From: Salinimicrobium profundisediminis
GTDB lineage: Bacteria; Bacteroidota; Bacteroidia; Flavobacteriales; Flavobacteriaceae
DNA length: 64,000 nt
Assembly (NCBI RefSeq): GCF_026241755.1
Contig: NZ_JAPJDA010000003.1
Coordinates: forward strand, 110,815 to 174,814
Reading direction: 5' to 3'
The notes beneath the pieces were generated by a model, which saw only the letters and a list, made by a program, of their open reading frames with translations, was not told where the DNA came from and did not search any database. Position numbers and translations under genes: made by a program. This document shows, piece by piece, positions 34,483 through 42,906 of the stretch. Each line of letters begins with the position of its first letter. Position 1 is the first letter of the stretch.

Positions 34483-37125
34483 TTGGATCATTTTAGAAAG
34501 ATTTTCTTTTTCCTGATATCAATATTCATCACTTCTATAAGCTGTTCTCAAACTGAAATTTCGGGACAGGTTTTTGGCGATCAGGATGAAAAACTTAGTG
34601 GGGCAATGGTAATGGTCAGTAAAGATTCTGTTTCTTCAATCTTAGCTTATGGTATTTCAGATGCGAATGGAAAATTCAAAATAGCCGTCAAAAATGGGAG
34701 TAATTCCTTATTTTTAAAGGTCTCGCACATGGGTTTTGGCACTTTTAAAAAAACAATTCAGAATAAAGCCCAGACACTGGAAGTTAAGCTTTCACCTTCT
34801 TCAGAATCTTTAAAAGAGGTGATCGTGAAATCTGAAATTTTGCGGCAACATGGCGATACGCTTAGTTTTTCAATAGCTGCCTATAAAGGTAAAAATGACC
34901 GGGTAATCGCTGATGTTTTGAGAAAATTACCGGGTATCGATATTCGGCCAAACGGACAGATCTTTTACCAGGATGAGCCTATCCAGAAATATTATATTGA
35001 AGGTTTAGATCTATTAGAAGGGCGTTATAATGTGGCGAATAATAACCTTTCTGCCGAGGCGGTTTCCAGAGTCGAGATCCTGGAAAATCATCAGCCGGTT
35101 AAAGTGTTGGATAGTTTGGTGTTTTCCGAGCGTGCTTCGCTAAATATCAAGCTTAAAAAAGATGTTACTTTTAGCGGAACAGCCACCGCCGGGATTGGTG
35201 CAGCGCCTTTGCTGTGGCAAACAAAGGTAACGCCGATGATCTTCACCAAAAAACAACAGGCGATCGTTACCTATCAAAGTAATAATACCGGGAGCGACGT
35301 CTCGGGCGAAATTCGCAATTTTTCGATCAAATATGCCGGGGAAAACTTTGATATCGATAATAATGATTGGCTTTCGATCGAGAATGTTTCAGCGCCTCCA
35401 TTTTCTACGGAACGCTGGCTGGATAATAATGTACATCTAGGTTCAGCAAACATTTTACATCGTATTAAGGAAGATATCGATCTAAAGCTGAATATTTCTT
35501 ATCTCAATGATTACCAACAGCAGGATGGAGTTACGCAAACTCGATATTTTACACCTACAGATACGATTGACGTGGTAGAAAACACCAATAATGATATTTT
35601 TTTAAGCAAGTTAGAGGGACTACTCACCTTAGAGAACAATGCCAATAAAAATTACCTGAAAAATCAATTAGAATTTAATGGGTCCTGGAATGCCAATCGC
35701 GGTTTGATCGATCGTACCGATACACAAATAAAGCAGCAGCTGGAAAATCCTTTCTTCGGAATTAAAAACGATCTACGCCTGCTTCGGACTTTAGGAAAAC
35801 AGCTAATTACTTTTAATTCAAATACAGGATTTACCGAAAATAATCAGGATCTACTGGTACAGCCAGGACAATTTGAAGCTATTTTTAATGAGGGTGATCC
35901 ATACGGGAAAATTCAGCAACTGGTTTCTTCAAGAAAAATATATACCGATAATTCGGCGGGATTCACCAAAGCACTCGGCAAATTTACCATGTCGCCAAAA
36001 TTTGGATTTTCGATCCAGAATCAGCAATTAGATACCGATATCTTGATAGAAGGAGAAGAGGTTTTAGAAGCCGATTTTAAAAACAGAAACGAATTTGTAC
36101 AAACTTCGGTGTATTTGAAAAACTCTTTCAGATTTAAAAGTAAGGATGAAACCTGGAATTTGCGTTTGAGTACACCGCTTGAATTTAAAAGTTTTCACCT
36201 TGAAGATGATAATTTTGAGGATAGCAGAAATCTGGATCGTTTGGTTTTTGAACCTAATTTTTTTGTAAAAAAGAAAATCTCAGCCTTTTGGGAGGCAAAT
36301 GCTTCAGCAGGATTGCGTTATAATTTTGGAGAACTTCAGCAATTATATTATGGTTTTTTACTCTATGGCTATCGAAATTTAAATCGGTACAACGCCCCAA
36401 TTTCCGAAGAAATACAGCAAAATTATAGCGGAGGCCTTAACTATCGGAATCCGTTAAAGCAATTGTTTTTAAATGCCTCTTACTCGTATGCGTATTCTGA
36501 AAATAACTTGTTGTACAGTTCTAATATTGGGGAAAACGGAACGACAATTTTAGAAGCTGTGGCTCGCAATAATAGTTTCGATAATCATAGCTTTAGAGCC
36601 GGCGGAAGTAAATACTTTAGGAAACTAAAAACAACACTTAAGTTGAATGCTTCATATAATTTATCAAAGCGGCAACAGCTTTTAAATAACACGCTGGCCG
36701 AGGTGAATACGCAAAGTTTTAACCTACGAGGAAGTGTGGAAGCCGAAATTTTGAGTTGGCTAATTGCGAGTTATTCAGGTAATTTTTCAACGTACACTTC
36801 GGGTTTTGAGGCTAACAATTTCCAACAAATAGAAAACCAGCAACATATGCTCGATCTATATTTTTATCCTAAGGATAATCAATATATAAGTGTCAGTGGC
36901 GAATATTACGACAATTCATTATCTGAAAAGGGTGATAATTATTTCGTGAACCTGGACTATCAGTTTACTTTTCCAAAATCTAAAATGGATTTGAATATTA
37001 GTTGGCGAAATGTTTTGAATATCGATGAATTTATTAATGCTTATAATAATCAGTATTATTACGTAGAAAGTAGTTATAGGTTACGGCCATCGCAGGTGTT
37101 AGCCACCTTAAAATTTACCCTATAA
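34483..37125 (+). CDS. TonB-receptor-like outer-membrane protein with carboxypeptidase-regulatory domain
   Basis: An 880-residue outer-membrane protein. The TTG at 34483 starts a signal sequence (RKIFFFLISIFITSISCSQ). A CarboxypepD_reg-like domain (about 25-110; ISGQVFGDQDEKLSGAMVMV) is followed by a plug-like region with VLRKLPGIDIRPNGQIFYQD and a large barrel of aromatic strands that ends in LATLKFTL. It lacks a clear TonB box, as do many proteins of this group paired with GLPGLI proteins, so active TonB-dependent uptake is not certain. It lies 33 nt after the GLPGLI gene, probably co-transcribed. Substrate unknown. Confidence 0.85.
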   Translation: MDHFRKIFFFLISIFITSISCSQTEISGQVFGDQDEKLSGAMVMVSKDSVSSILAYGISDANGKFKIAVKNGSNSLFLKVSHMGFGTFKKTIQNKAQTLEVKLSPSSESLKEVIVKSEILRQHGDTLSFSIAAYKGKNDRVIADVLRKLPGIDIRPNGQIFYQDEPIQKYYIEGLDLLEGRYNVANNNLSAEAVSRVEILENHQPVKVLDSLVFSERASLNIKLKKDVTFSGTATAGIGAAPLLWQTKVTPMIFTKKQQAIVTYQSNNTGSDVSGEIRNFSIKYAGENFDIDNNDWLSIENVSAPPFSTERWLDNNVHLGSANILHRIKEDIDLKLNISYLNDYQQQDGVTQTRYFTPTDTIDVVENTNNDIFLSKLEGLLTLENNANKNYLKNQLEFNGSWNANRGLIDRTDTQIKQQLENPFFGIKNDLRLLRTLGKQLITFNSNTGFTENNQDLLVQPGQFEAIFNEGDPYGKIQQLVSSRKIYTDNSAGFTKALGKFTMSPKFGFSIQNQQLDTDILIEGEEVLEADFKNRNEFVQTSVYLKNSFRFKSKDETWNLRLSTPLEFKSFHLEDDNFEDSRNLDRLVFEPNFFVKKKISAFWEANASAGLRYNFGELQQLYYGFLLYGYRNLNRYNAPISEEIQQNYSGGLNYRNPLKQLFLNASYSYAYSENNLLYSSNIGENGTTILEAVARNNSFDNHSFRAGGSKYFRKLKTTLKLNASYNLSKRQQLLNNTLAEVNTQSFNLRGSVEAEILSWLIASYSGNFSTYTSGFEANNFQQIENQQHMLDLYFYPKDNQYISVSGEYYDNSLSEKGDNYFVNLDYQFTFPKSKMDLNISWRNVLNIDEFINAYNNQYYYVESSYRLRPSQVLATLKFTL

Positions 37126-37416
37126 AATGATTAATTTCACCAAAAATTGTCCTATCGGATTAGCAGGGTTAAACTTTTAAGATCAATTACATTAAAATTT
37201 ATTAATATTTTGTTTTACAAGTTCCGTCCTTAAATAAGAATGGTGAGTTTCACAAGTCACATTACAATATTTTTTGCTGCCTTTAACTGCTTTAAACTGG
37301 TTGCAATTCAATATATTCTTCCTGCATTTTTTCATCAAAATCAATATTAAATCGGCCGGTTGAAGTCCCTTCCGATTCATCTTTTGTGAGATTAATAAAG
37401 AGTGTAATTGCGTTTC

Positions 37417-38319
37417 TCACCCAATACTCGCTCTATACTCTAAAGGAGATAAATCTGTCTTACTTTTAAAAAGTTTATGAAAGGATTGTGGGTATTCAAA
37501 ACCTAACTTAAAGGCAATTTCCGAAACATTCAGGTTAGAAGTGCTGAGTAAGATTTTGGCCTTTTCTATTAATTTTTGTTGGATGTGTTGTTGAGCACTT
37601 TGACCGGTGGTACTGCGAAGCATATCGCTTAGATAATTCCTGGATATATTCATTCTTTCGGCAAAATACCCCACACTGGGAATTCCTTCTGATTCTTCAA
37701 AATAGGAATTTAAAAGTGTTTCGAAATTTGAAAGTAAGGAGCTATTTGCCTGCTTACGGGTAAGGAATTGACGTTTATAAAATCTATTGGAATAAGTAAG
37801 CAGCAATTCAATTTGTTTGATGATGATGGAGTGCGAAAATGTGTCGATAGAAAATTGACTTTCTTTAGAAATATCAAGTAACAATTGGTTGATGGTGTTT
37901 TCTTCTTCTATAGATAAATGTAAAGCTTCGTTAAGATTGTAGGAGAAAAAACCATATTCTTGAATTTCCCTGCTCAACGAAAATCCCTGTAAAAAATCTG
38001 GATGTATTGTTAGCCAATAGCCTTCCAGTTCCCAGTCATCCCTAATTTCGGTGATGATTACCTGGTTGGGGGCATAAAAGGTCATAATGCCTTCATCAAA
38101 ATCAAAATGTTGTTGCCCATACCGCATTTTACCTTTAAAATTCTTTTTGATGGCAATGCAATAAAAGCCATAAGTCACGGCTTCCAGTTTTTTATCATCG
38201 TAGCATTTAATCTTCGAAAAATCGATTAAGCTAATCAACGGATGCTTTGGCTTTGGCAATTCCAAAAGTTGGTGAAGCTCATGGATAGAGCGAATGGTAT
38301 AGGGTTTCATCGCTGTCAA
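37417..38319 (-). CDS. AraC family transcriptional regulator
   Basis: A 300-residue regulator; an ATG at 38310 (MKPYTIRSIHEL) is an alternative start. The N-terminal about 180 residues are a cupin-like sensor part. The C-terminal AraC DNA-binding domain contains two helix-turn-helix units: MNISRNYLSDMLRSTTGQSA and LNVSEIAFKLGFEYPQSFHK, then FKSKTDLSPLEYR. It starts 36 nt after the SDR gene on the same strand, a common regulator/enzyme pairing in Bacteroidetes. It probably controls the SDR gene; the ligand is unknown. Confidence 0.9.
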   Translation of the reverse strand: MTAMKPYTIRSIHELHQLLELPKPKHPLISLIDFSKIKCYDDKKLEAVTYGFYCIAIKKNFKGKMRYGQQHFDFDEGIMTFYAPNQVIITEIRDDWELEGYWLTIHPDFLQGFSLSREIQEYGFFSYNLNEALHLSIEEENTINQLLLDISKESQFSIDTFSHSIIIKQIELLLTYSNRFYKRQFLTRKQANSSLLSNFETLLNSYFEESEGIPSVGYFAERMNISRNYLSDMLRSTTGQSAQQHIQQKLIEKAKILLSTSNLNVSEIAFKLGFEYPQSFHKLFKSKTDLSPLEYRASIG

Positions 38320-38355
38320 ATTTATTGATTAGGAAATTGAAAAGCCAATAACAAT

Positions 38356-39189
38356 TTAATCAAAATCTGTCGATAAGGTAAGTGATTTCCAGGTTTCAAA
38401 TTCGGCATCTTCTTCTTTTCTCTTTTGTGTCACCAGTTTGTAAGTATCTGGTCCTAACAGTAAATGAAGCGGTGGTTTGGGCATCTCTGAAATTTTCACC
38501 AAAATCTTCACCAGTTTTTCCGGATCTCCCGGTTGTTGGCCGCTATGCTTGCTCCACATTTTTTCTGCTTCATCTACTCCATATACGTCTATTCTATTTT
38601 TCACATAATTGATGGAATCCATAAATTGGGTTCTAAATTGCCCTGGTGCTACCACCGTCACTTTAATACCAAAGTTATTTACTTCCTGCGCCAAAGCTTC
38701 TGAAATACCGATCATTCCAAACTTGGCCGCATTATAACTTGCGGCTTTTTCAAAACCAACATAACCGGCATTAGATGAAATATTAATAATATGACCACTT
38801 TTTTGTTTGCGGAGATATGGCATCACATTTCGAATGATATTCACCGCTCCAAAGAGATTGACATCCATGGTAGCCCTAAATTCTTCATCGGTCATTTCTT
38901 CCATACTTCCCACAAGGCTGTAACCGGCATTGTTCACCACAACGTCAATTTTACCCAGTTTTTTAACAAGTCTGTCAATTGTCATTTTCACCTCTTTATC
39001 GGAAGTGATATCTAATTGTACCGGATACAGGTTTTCCTTATTTTGGTTAATTTCTTTTTCAAGAGCATTGATGTTTCTACTGGCTGCTATTACTGTATGC
39101 CCTAATGAGAGTACTAGTTTTGTTAGATCAAGACCTATTCCTTTAGATGTTCCTGTAATGAGCCATACTTTTTGATTTTCTGTATTCAT
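38356..39189 (-). CDS. SDR family oxidoreductase
   Basis: A 277-residue classical short-chain dehydrogenase from the ATG at 39189 (MNTENQKVW); a nine-residue longer frame starts at 39216. Motifs are the cofactor loop TGTSKGIGLD, VVNNAGYS, catalytic Ser in IINISSNAGY and the YNAAK motif (Tyr and Lys). Arg in AASRNINAL suggests NADP(H) preference. The C-terminal DPEKLVKILVKI region resembles a Bacteroidetes group often annotated as SDR with unknown substrate. The AraC regulator gene follows downstream. Composition is AT-rich like the rest of this stretch. Confidence 0.9.
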   Translation of the reverse strand: MNTENQKVWLITGTSKGIGLDLTKLVLSLGHTVIAASRNINALEKEINQNKENLYPVQLDITSDKEVKMTIDRLVKKLGKIDVVVNNAGYSLVGSMEEMTDEEFRATMDVNLFGAVNIIRNVMPYLRKQKSGHIINISSNAGYVGFEKAASYNAAKFGMIGISEALAQEVNNFGIKVTVVAPGQFRTQFMDSINYVKNRIDVYGVDEAEKMWSKHSGQQPGDPEKLVKILVKISEMPKPPLHLLLGPDTYKLVTQKRKEEDAEFETWKSLTLSTDFD

Positions 39190-39326
39190 AAGATTATGTT
39201 TTATTTCTGAATACAAAGTTGAAAATGATTTGCTACTGAATAGTATCCGTATTACTGAGGGTTGTAGTGCGATTACTGATTACTTCAAATTGCGCCGGAA
39301 ACTTCTGTGTGTTACCTACCTTTAAA

Positions 39327-39686
39327 CTACCACGGAATTTCTCCTGTTTCAGGATGGCTTTTCAGCAAGAAAAAATCACTCGAACTGACGGCGAACTTCT
39401 TAAACTTCTTTTTCGCCAGATTAGGTAAGGCTTCGAATTCACCTGCGATTATAGCTTCCTTTTTTGCTCTCGACCAGTTCTTGATTTGTTTTTCTGTGGC
39501 AATTGCAAAATTAATATCTGTGAACTCAGTATAGAACATCAGGTCAACCGGAAGACGTTTCGCCGTGTAACTTTCGGGATATTTTGCAGAGAGATGTTTT
39601 GTTAAACGCTTATCAAGGTTTGAGGTGACGCCGGTGTAATAGATGTCATCTGCACAAAGCAGGATGTAAACATAGCTAAGTTTCAT
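39327..39686 (-). CDS. GIY-YIG nuclease family protein, tail encoded by repeat DNA
   Basis: A 119-residue single-domain GIY-YIG endonuclease of the URI/COG2827 type: YVYILLCADDIYYTGVTSNL holds the two short motifs, followed by Arg in KRLTKHL, catalytic-looking E in TEKQIKNWSR and KK. The usual domain ends near residue 95. The last about 20 residues (SSDFFLLKSHPETGEIPW) are encoded by sequence shared with the repeat cluster at 39719-39908, 33 nt upstream of the start: TCACTCGAACTGACG occurs in the tail and in the cluster. This suggests the nuclease gene lives inside a repeat unit. Role unknown. Confidence 0.85.
   Translation of the reverse strand: MKLSYVYILLCADDIYYTGVTSNLDKRLTKHLSAKYPESYTAKRLPVDLMFYTEFTDINFAIATEKQIKNWSRAKKEAIIAGEFEALPNLAKKKFKKFAVSSSDFFLLKSHPETGEIPW
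39370..39391. repeat. Repeat half-site within the GIY-YIG gene tail
   Basis: AAAAAATCACTCGAACTGACGG shares its 15-bp core (39376-39390) with 39894-39908 (same strand) and with 39776-39790 (inverted). The 19-bp AAAATCACTCGAACTGACG is identical between here and 39890-39908. Confidence 0.75.
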
Positions 39687-39718
39687 TAGAGAAATTTACA
39701 TATTTAATTCATTGCCCC

Positions 39719-39908
39719 TGTTCTCGATACAATTTTTCCTCTCACTTGCGTTCGAGAAAAAATCACTTGAATACCCGTCAGTTCGAGTGAAATTGAACGG
39801 CGATAGCAAGTTCAATTTTGTATCGAGAACAAGGGAATATGGGTAGGCCTCTGTTCTCGATACTATTTCCCCCTCGCTCATGCCCGGTGAAAATCACTCG
39901 AACTGACG
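39719..39908. repeat. Palindromic REP-like repeat cluster
   Basis: Two repeat arms, CTGTTCTCGATACAATTTTT at 39719-39738 and CTGTTCTCGATACTATTTCC at 39851-39870, and an inverted arm TTGTATCGAGAACA near 39818-39831. Each is associated with TCACTCGAACTGACG (39894-39908) or its complement CGTCAGTTCGAGTGA (39776-39790). The first unit (39720-39830) is an imperfect inverted repeat about 110 bp long and could fold as a long hairpin. Of the stretch 39687-40055, the rest (39909-40055) shows no gene. Confidence 0.75.
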
Positions 39909-40055
39909 TGTAGAAGACAGAAATTAAAAATTCCCCATCCCTTAAATGAGGCCATATTCACAAAAAGGGCGTAATATAACAAACTACTATGAGGCAATCT
40001 CAAGTTCAAAATTATGTACATCTTATATTCAGCACTTTTAAAGTATCTTTAGGCT

Positions 40056-40553
40056 ATGCAGCATCCAAATGAAAAGCTTATTATGGATTTTTACCAGGCC
40101 TTCCAAAACGGGGATCCAAAAGCTATGAACGCCTGTTACCATAAATACATAGTCTTTTATGATCCTGCTTTTGGACATATAAAGGGAGACCGGGTGAGAG
40201 CCATGTGGTATATGCTTCTGGAAAAAAGCAGGGGTGATCTAAAGGTAAGCTTTAGCGATATACAGACCAATGATCATTACGCAAGTGCCAAATGGAGCGC
40301 CAGCTATTATTTCGGGCCGCAAAAACGCAAGGTGACAAATAAAGGGATTGGAACATTTTACATTCAGAACGGGAAGATCCTGCAACATACAGATCATTTT
40401 GACCTTTGGCATTGGTCCCGGCAGGCTCTTGGTTTTAAAGGTTTTTTGTTAGGATGGACCAAATCGATGAAACTTAAGGTCCAACAGGAATCCAGTAAGA
40501 TGCTCTCCCGCTACCTTCAAAAAATGCAATCTCTGGAAGAGGATGCCACCTAA
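40056..40553 (+). CDS. NTF2-like (SnoaL-fold) family protein
   Basis: A 165-residue protein with the cone-shaped NTF2-like fold pattern: an N-terminal helix with NEKLIMDFYQAFQNGDPKAM, a strand pair YIVFYDPAFGHIKGD, a beta sheet with YASAKWSASYYFG and IGTFYIQNGKILQHTDHFDLW. Such proteins are small-molecule isomerases, hydrolases or binding proteins; no catalytic pair can be assigned with confidence. A basic helix (GWTKSMKLKVQQES) closes the protein. It stands alone between the repeat cluster and a decayed gene tail. Confidence 0.85.
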   Translation: MQHPNEKLIMDFYQAFQNGDPKAMNACYHKYIVFYDPAFGHIKGDRVRAMWYMLLEKSRGDLKVSFSDIQTNDHYASAKWSASYYFGPQKRKVTNKGIGTFYIQNGKILQHTDHFDLWHWSRQALGFKGFLLGWTKSMKLKVQQESSKMLSRYLQKMQSLEEDAT

Positions 40554-40569
40554 ATTTTCTCAGAATATT

Positions 40570-40732
40570 CCAGCTCAACTGGATCCAAAAAGAAGACGCC
40601 CGCGCCGCCATTCGGTTAGCAGTAAAAAAAGAATTACGTGGCAAAGTGCAATTTTCTGAACTCGATAATTTACTGAGGGAAGTAATTGAGCAGGCAGAGA
40701 GGCATTACAGGGACTGGCCGATGGAGGCTTAA
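40570..40732 (+). pseudogene. Decayed gene tail, copy 1
   Basis: An open frame without a start codon encodes about 50 residues, including EDARAAIRLAVKKELRGKV and ending ERHYRDWPMEA before TAA at 40730-40732. It looks like the C-terminus of a larger protein that I do not recognise. A second, more damaged copy lies at 41677-41839 in the same orientation, so the esterase gene is bracketed by both. Confidence 0.6.
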
Positions 40733-40790
40733 AATTAAACAATTACATAAGATTGAAAAAACGTCATATAATACCACTATACCTAAACTC

Positions 40791-41648
40791 ATGAAAAGAA
40801 TTTTTACATTATTCCTGTTGATCGGCAGCACTTTTGTCGGCTACTCTCAAAATTATAATCCGCCGCAGGGCGTGTCGGAATTTAAGACCATGAGCAGCAA
40901 GATCCTCAATACCGAAAGAAGTTATTCGATCTACCTTCCCAAAAGCTATAGCACAGATACAGAAAGAAAATATCCTGTCCTCTACCTCCTGCACGGCTTG
41001 TACGGCAGCAACACAGACTGGGTAGAACGAGGACATGTAAAGGACGTAGCCAACCGGCTCATCAATGCTGAAGAAGCGGTAGAAATGATCATAGTAATGC
41101 CAGATGCAGGAACAGACTGGTATGGTTATTTCAACATGAATGGGTGGGCCTATGAAGATTACTTCTTTAAGGAGTTGATCCCACATATAGAAAAGACCTA
41201 CAGAACAATTCCCGATAAAAAGCACCGCGCGATTGCCGGACTCTCCATGGGCGGCGGTGGATCTGTCGTTTACGCACAGAAACACCCGGATATGTTCTCC
41301 TCGGTCTATGCCATGAGCGCCTGGCTAGGAATCGAACCCGGCGGCGGAATCCAGGATGCAGATGAAAAAGGCAAAGAATTGAACAGGACCGTCCTCGAAA
41401 ACCATGCGGTAGAATTTGTCTCCAATGCTGATGCAGAAACACAGAAAGAACTAAAGGATATCAGGTGGTTTATAGATTGTGGGGACGATGACTTCTTACT
41501 TTCAATCAACCTCGATTATTACCGCGCGATGCAGAAGGCTGAGATCCCTTCCGAACTAAGGGTAAGAGATGGCGGCCATGACTGGGAATACTGGCATTCT
41601 GCGCTTTATCGTGCCCTGCCTTTCGTTTCAACCGGATTTCTGCGTTAG
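40791..41648 (+). CDS. Secreted esterase (esterase D/acetyl xylan esterase-like alpha/beta hydrolase)
   Basis: A 285-residue serine esterase starting at the ATG 40791 with signal peptide MKRIFTLFLLIGSTFVGYSQ. A frame reaching further upstream to 40686 runs through the decayed gene tail and is not used. Motifs are PVLYLLHGLYG (oxyanion loop), AGLSMGGGGSVVYA with the nucleophile Ser near residue 151, Asp in IDCGDDDFL and His in DGGHDWEYW near 262. The family includes feruloyl, acetyl-xylan and short-chain ester hydrolases; the substrate is not decided. It is flanked on both sides by copies of the same decayed gene tail. Confidence 0.9.
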   Translation: MKRIFTLFLLIGSTFVGYSQNYNPPQGVSEFKTMSSKILNTERSYSIYLPKSYSTDTERKYPVLYLLHGLYGSNTDWVERGHVKDVANRLINAEEAVEMIIVMPDAGTDWYGYFNMNGWAYEDYFFKELIPHIEKTYRTIPDKKHRAIAGLSMGGGGSVVYAQKHPDMFSSVYAMSAWLGIEPGGGIQDADEKGKELNRTVLENHAVEFVSNADAETQKELKDIRWFIDCGDDDFLLSINLDYYRAMQKAEIPSELRVRDGGHDWEYWHSALYRALPFVSTGFLR

Positions 41649-41676
41649 GCTGGTTTAAGGTTTGGGAAGAAAAACC

Positions 41677-41839
41677 TCCAGCTCGACTAGACCAAGAAAG
41701 AAGACGCCAGAGCCGCCATTCGGTTAGCGATCAAAAAGAATTACGCAGCAAAGTACCATTTTTGGCACTGGAATTTTTACTGAAGGAAATTATTAAACAC
41801 TAAGAGGAACAGTACAGGGACTGGCCGATGGAGGCTTAA
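41677..41839 (+). pseudogene. Decayed gene tail, copy 2 (frameshift and internal stop)
   Basis: Aligns base for base with copy 1 (40570-40732): CCAGCTC start, GCCGCCATTCGGTTAGC, and the identical end ACAGGGACTGGCCGATGGAG. One A is missing in the A run after CGATC, shifting the frame, and an in-frame TAA occurs in AAACACTAAG. It is therefore dead. The remaining 41840-41975 up to the CAT-family gene shows no supported gene. Confidence 0.6.
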
Positions 41840-41975
41840 TTTTTAAATTTTTTTTAGCGCCGGTAGCCACTTCGATAATTTTGTTCGTCTTAATTCCCCT
41901 GGAGGTTTCAGATTTGATTTTTTCTATGGTGGTCTGGTGACCAGCTCCTATCGGTCCTTTTTGGGCAATAGGCAC

Positions 41976-42608
41976 CTATGCTTTTTTATTAAGTTGTTCC
42001 TGAAAATTTTCCAGATACTTTCCCAAATGCAGCCCATCAACAAGCCCATGATGAGCCTCTATTGATACAGGAAGATATTTTTTGTTATCACGAACAGCAA
42101 ATTTTCCGAAAGTGATTTTAGGCACAGATTCTTTTTTGTCATGGTTACTCGGATGCAAAAGTCCTGTGAAAGAATGCCAGGGAAAGGTAGAATGACGGAT
42201 AAGGTCTTTCGTGATATCATCATTGTTCAGCCTCAATCCTGTTGTAGATTTAACAGCTGCTATTTCCTTTTGCAGGTCTTCATTAAATATCTCAAAGCTT
42301 TCGCTGAAAGGTATAAATGCAAAACCAAAGGTGCCATCTTCTCTGCCAATTGTGGTTCCTGCATGTATAGTATCAAAAGCTACTACCTCTTCATTGATTA
42401 TCCGATATTTTAGCTCGGTTACTGAATTTACCGCAATCATTGATTTATGTAGATAATAGGCGAAGAAGGAAATACCGGCATCTACTGAAAATTTATAAGC
42501 CCCGGTACATTCAACCTCTGTTACTATGCCAAACATTGGATTGGCCATTTTTGAGAAGAATTCATAATGTTCCCTCCTGTTCCATTTGTCGATGTCAATA
42601 ACTCTCAC
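41976..42608 (-). CDS. Chloramphenicol acetyltransferase (CAT) family protein
   Basis: A 210-residue acetyl-CoA-dependent O-acetyltransferase of the trimeric CAT fold. The catalytic motif is AHHGLVDGLH near residue 185, matching HHxxxDG of type A CATs. The N-terminus starts MRVIDIDKWNRREHYEFF, and TFPWHSFTGLLHP is the conserved PW segment. Family length is right (about 210-220). The gene is chromosomal and adjacent to gene debris, not to a resistance cassette; whether it acetylates chloramphenicol or another substrate is open, since many chromosomal homologues do not give resistance. Confidence 0.9.
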   Translation of the reverse strand: MRVIDIDKWNRREHYEFFSKMANPMFGIVTEVECTGAYKFSVDAGISFFAYYLHKSMIAVNSVTELKYRIINEEVVAFDTIHAGTTIGREDGTFGFAFIPFSESFEIFNEDLQKEIAAVKSTTGLRLNNDDITKDLIRHSTFPWHSFTGLLHPSNHDKKESVPKITFGKFAVRDNKKYLPVSIEAHHGLVDGLHLGKYLENFQEQLNKKA

Positions 42609-42757
42609 TCTCTACTTTAATTTGGAGCTGCTAAGTTAGGTCATTAATCCGGGATCGGGTTCAGGTCTATTCTTTGAGTAGAAAGCCTGCTTACCGTGTT
42701 TCAATAGCTGTCGATCTTAAATAAATTCGGTTTTTTTCAGAAGAGTCTTAAAACAAC

Positions 42758-42784
42758 GAAACCCCTAGTAAAACTAGGGGTTTC
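42758..42784 (-). terminator. Hairpin after tRNA-Arg
   Basis: A 12-bp perfect stem GAAACCCCTAGT/ACTAGGGGTTTC with AAA loop, 7 nt past the tRNA 3' end and followed on the minus strand by a T-rich tail (GTTGTTTT). Confidence 0.75.
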
Positions 42785-42790
42785 AAGTTG

Positions 42791-42864
42791 TGATCGCGAG
42801 AGGATTCGAACCTCTGACCGTCTGCTTAGAAGGCAGATGCTCTATCCAACTGAGCTACGCGACC
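42791..42864 (-). tRNA. tRNA-Arg (TCT)
   Basis: A 74-nt cloverleaf on the minus strand: acceptor GGTCGCG/CGCGATC (one G-T pair), A discriminator, D arm GCTCAGTTGGATAGAGC, anticodon arm CTGCC-TTCTAAG (anticodon TCT) and T arm CAGAGG-TTCGAAT-CCTCT. CCA is not encoded. It marks the right edge of the AT-rich accessory stretch. Confidence 0.95.
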
Positions 42865-42876
42865 ATTAAAGTGGTG

Positions 42877-42906
42877 CAAATATAATGAGCTTTTTAAAAA
42901 ACACAA
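42877..42906 (-). promoter_or_regulatory. Promoter of tRNA-Arg
   Basis: Minus strand TTG, 19 nt, TATATTTG: a good -33/-7 match 13 nt upstream of the tRNA. Confidence 0.55.

Noticed and set aside
37192..37380. A 62-residue minus-strand frame between the TonB-like and AraC genes
   Set aside because: It has an internal ATG and Cys-rich composition but no recognisable domain, no start context and no neighbour support; chance is more likely.
41793..41975. A 60-residue minus-strand frame (PIAQKGPIGAGHQ...) next to the CAT-family gene
   Set aside because: It looks faintly protein-like and may be a remnant, but it runs into the antisense of the decayed tail copy 2 and has only a GTG start. Evidence is too weak to list.
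41976..42608. A chloramphenicol-resistance gene call
   Set aside because: The HHGLVDG motif supports the family only. Chromosomal context and lack of a mobile cassette give no evidence of resistance.
32964..42864. A tRNA-integrated genomic island with attL/attR
   Set aside because: No integrase and no duplicated 3' end of tRNA-Ser, tRNA-Pro or tRNA-Arg was found by eye.
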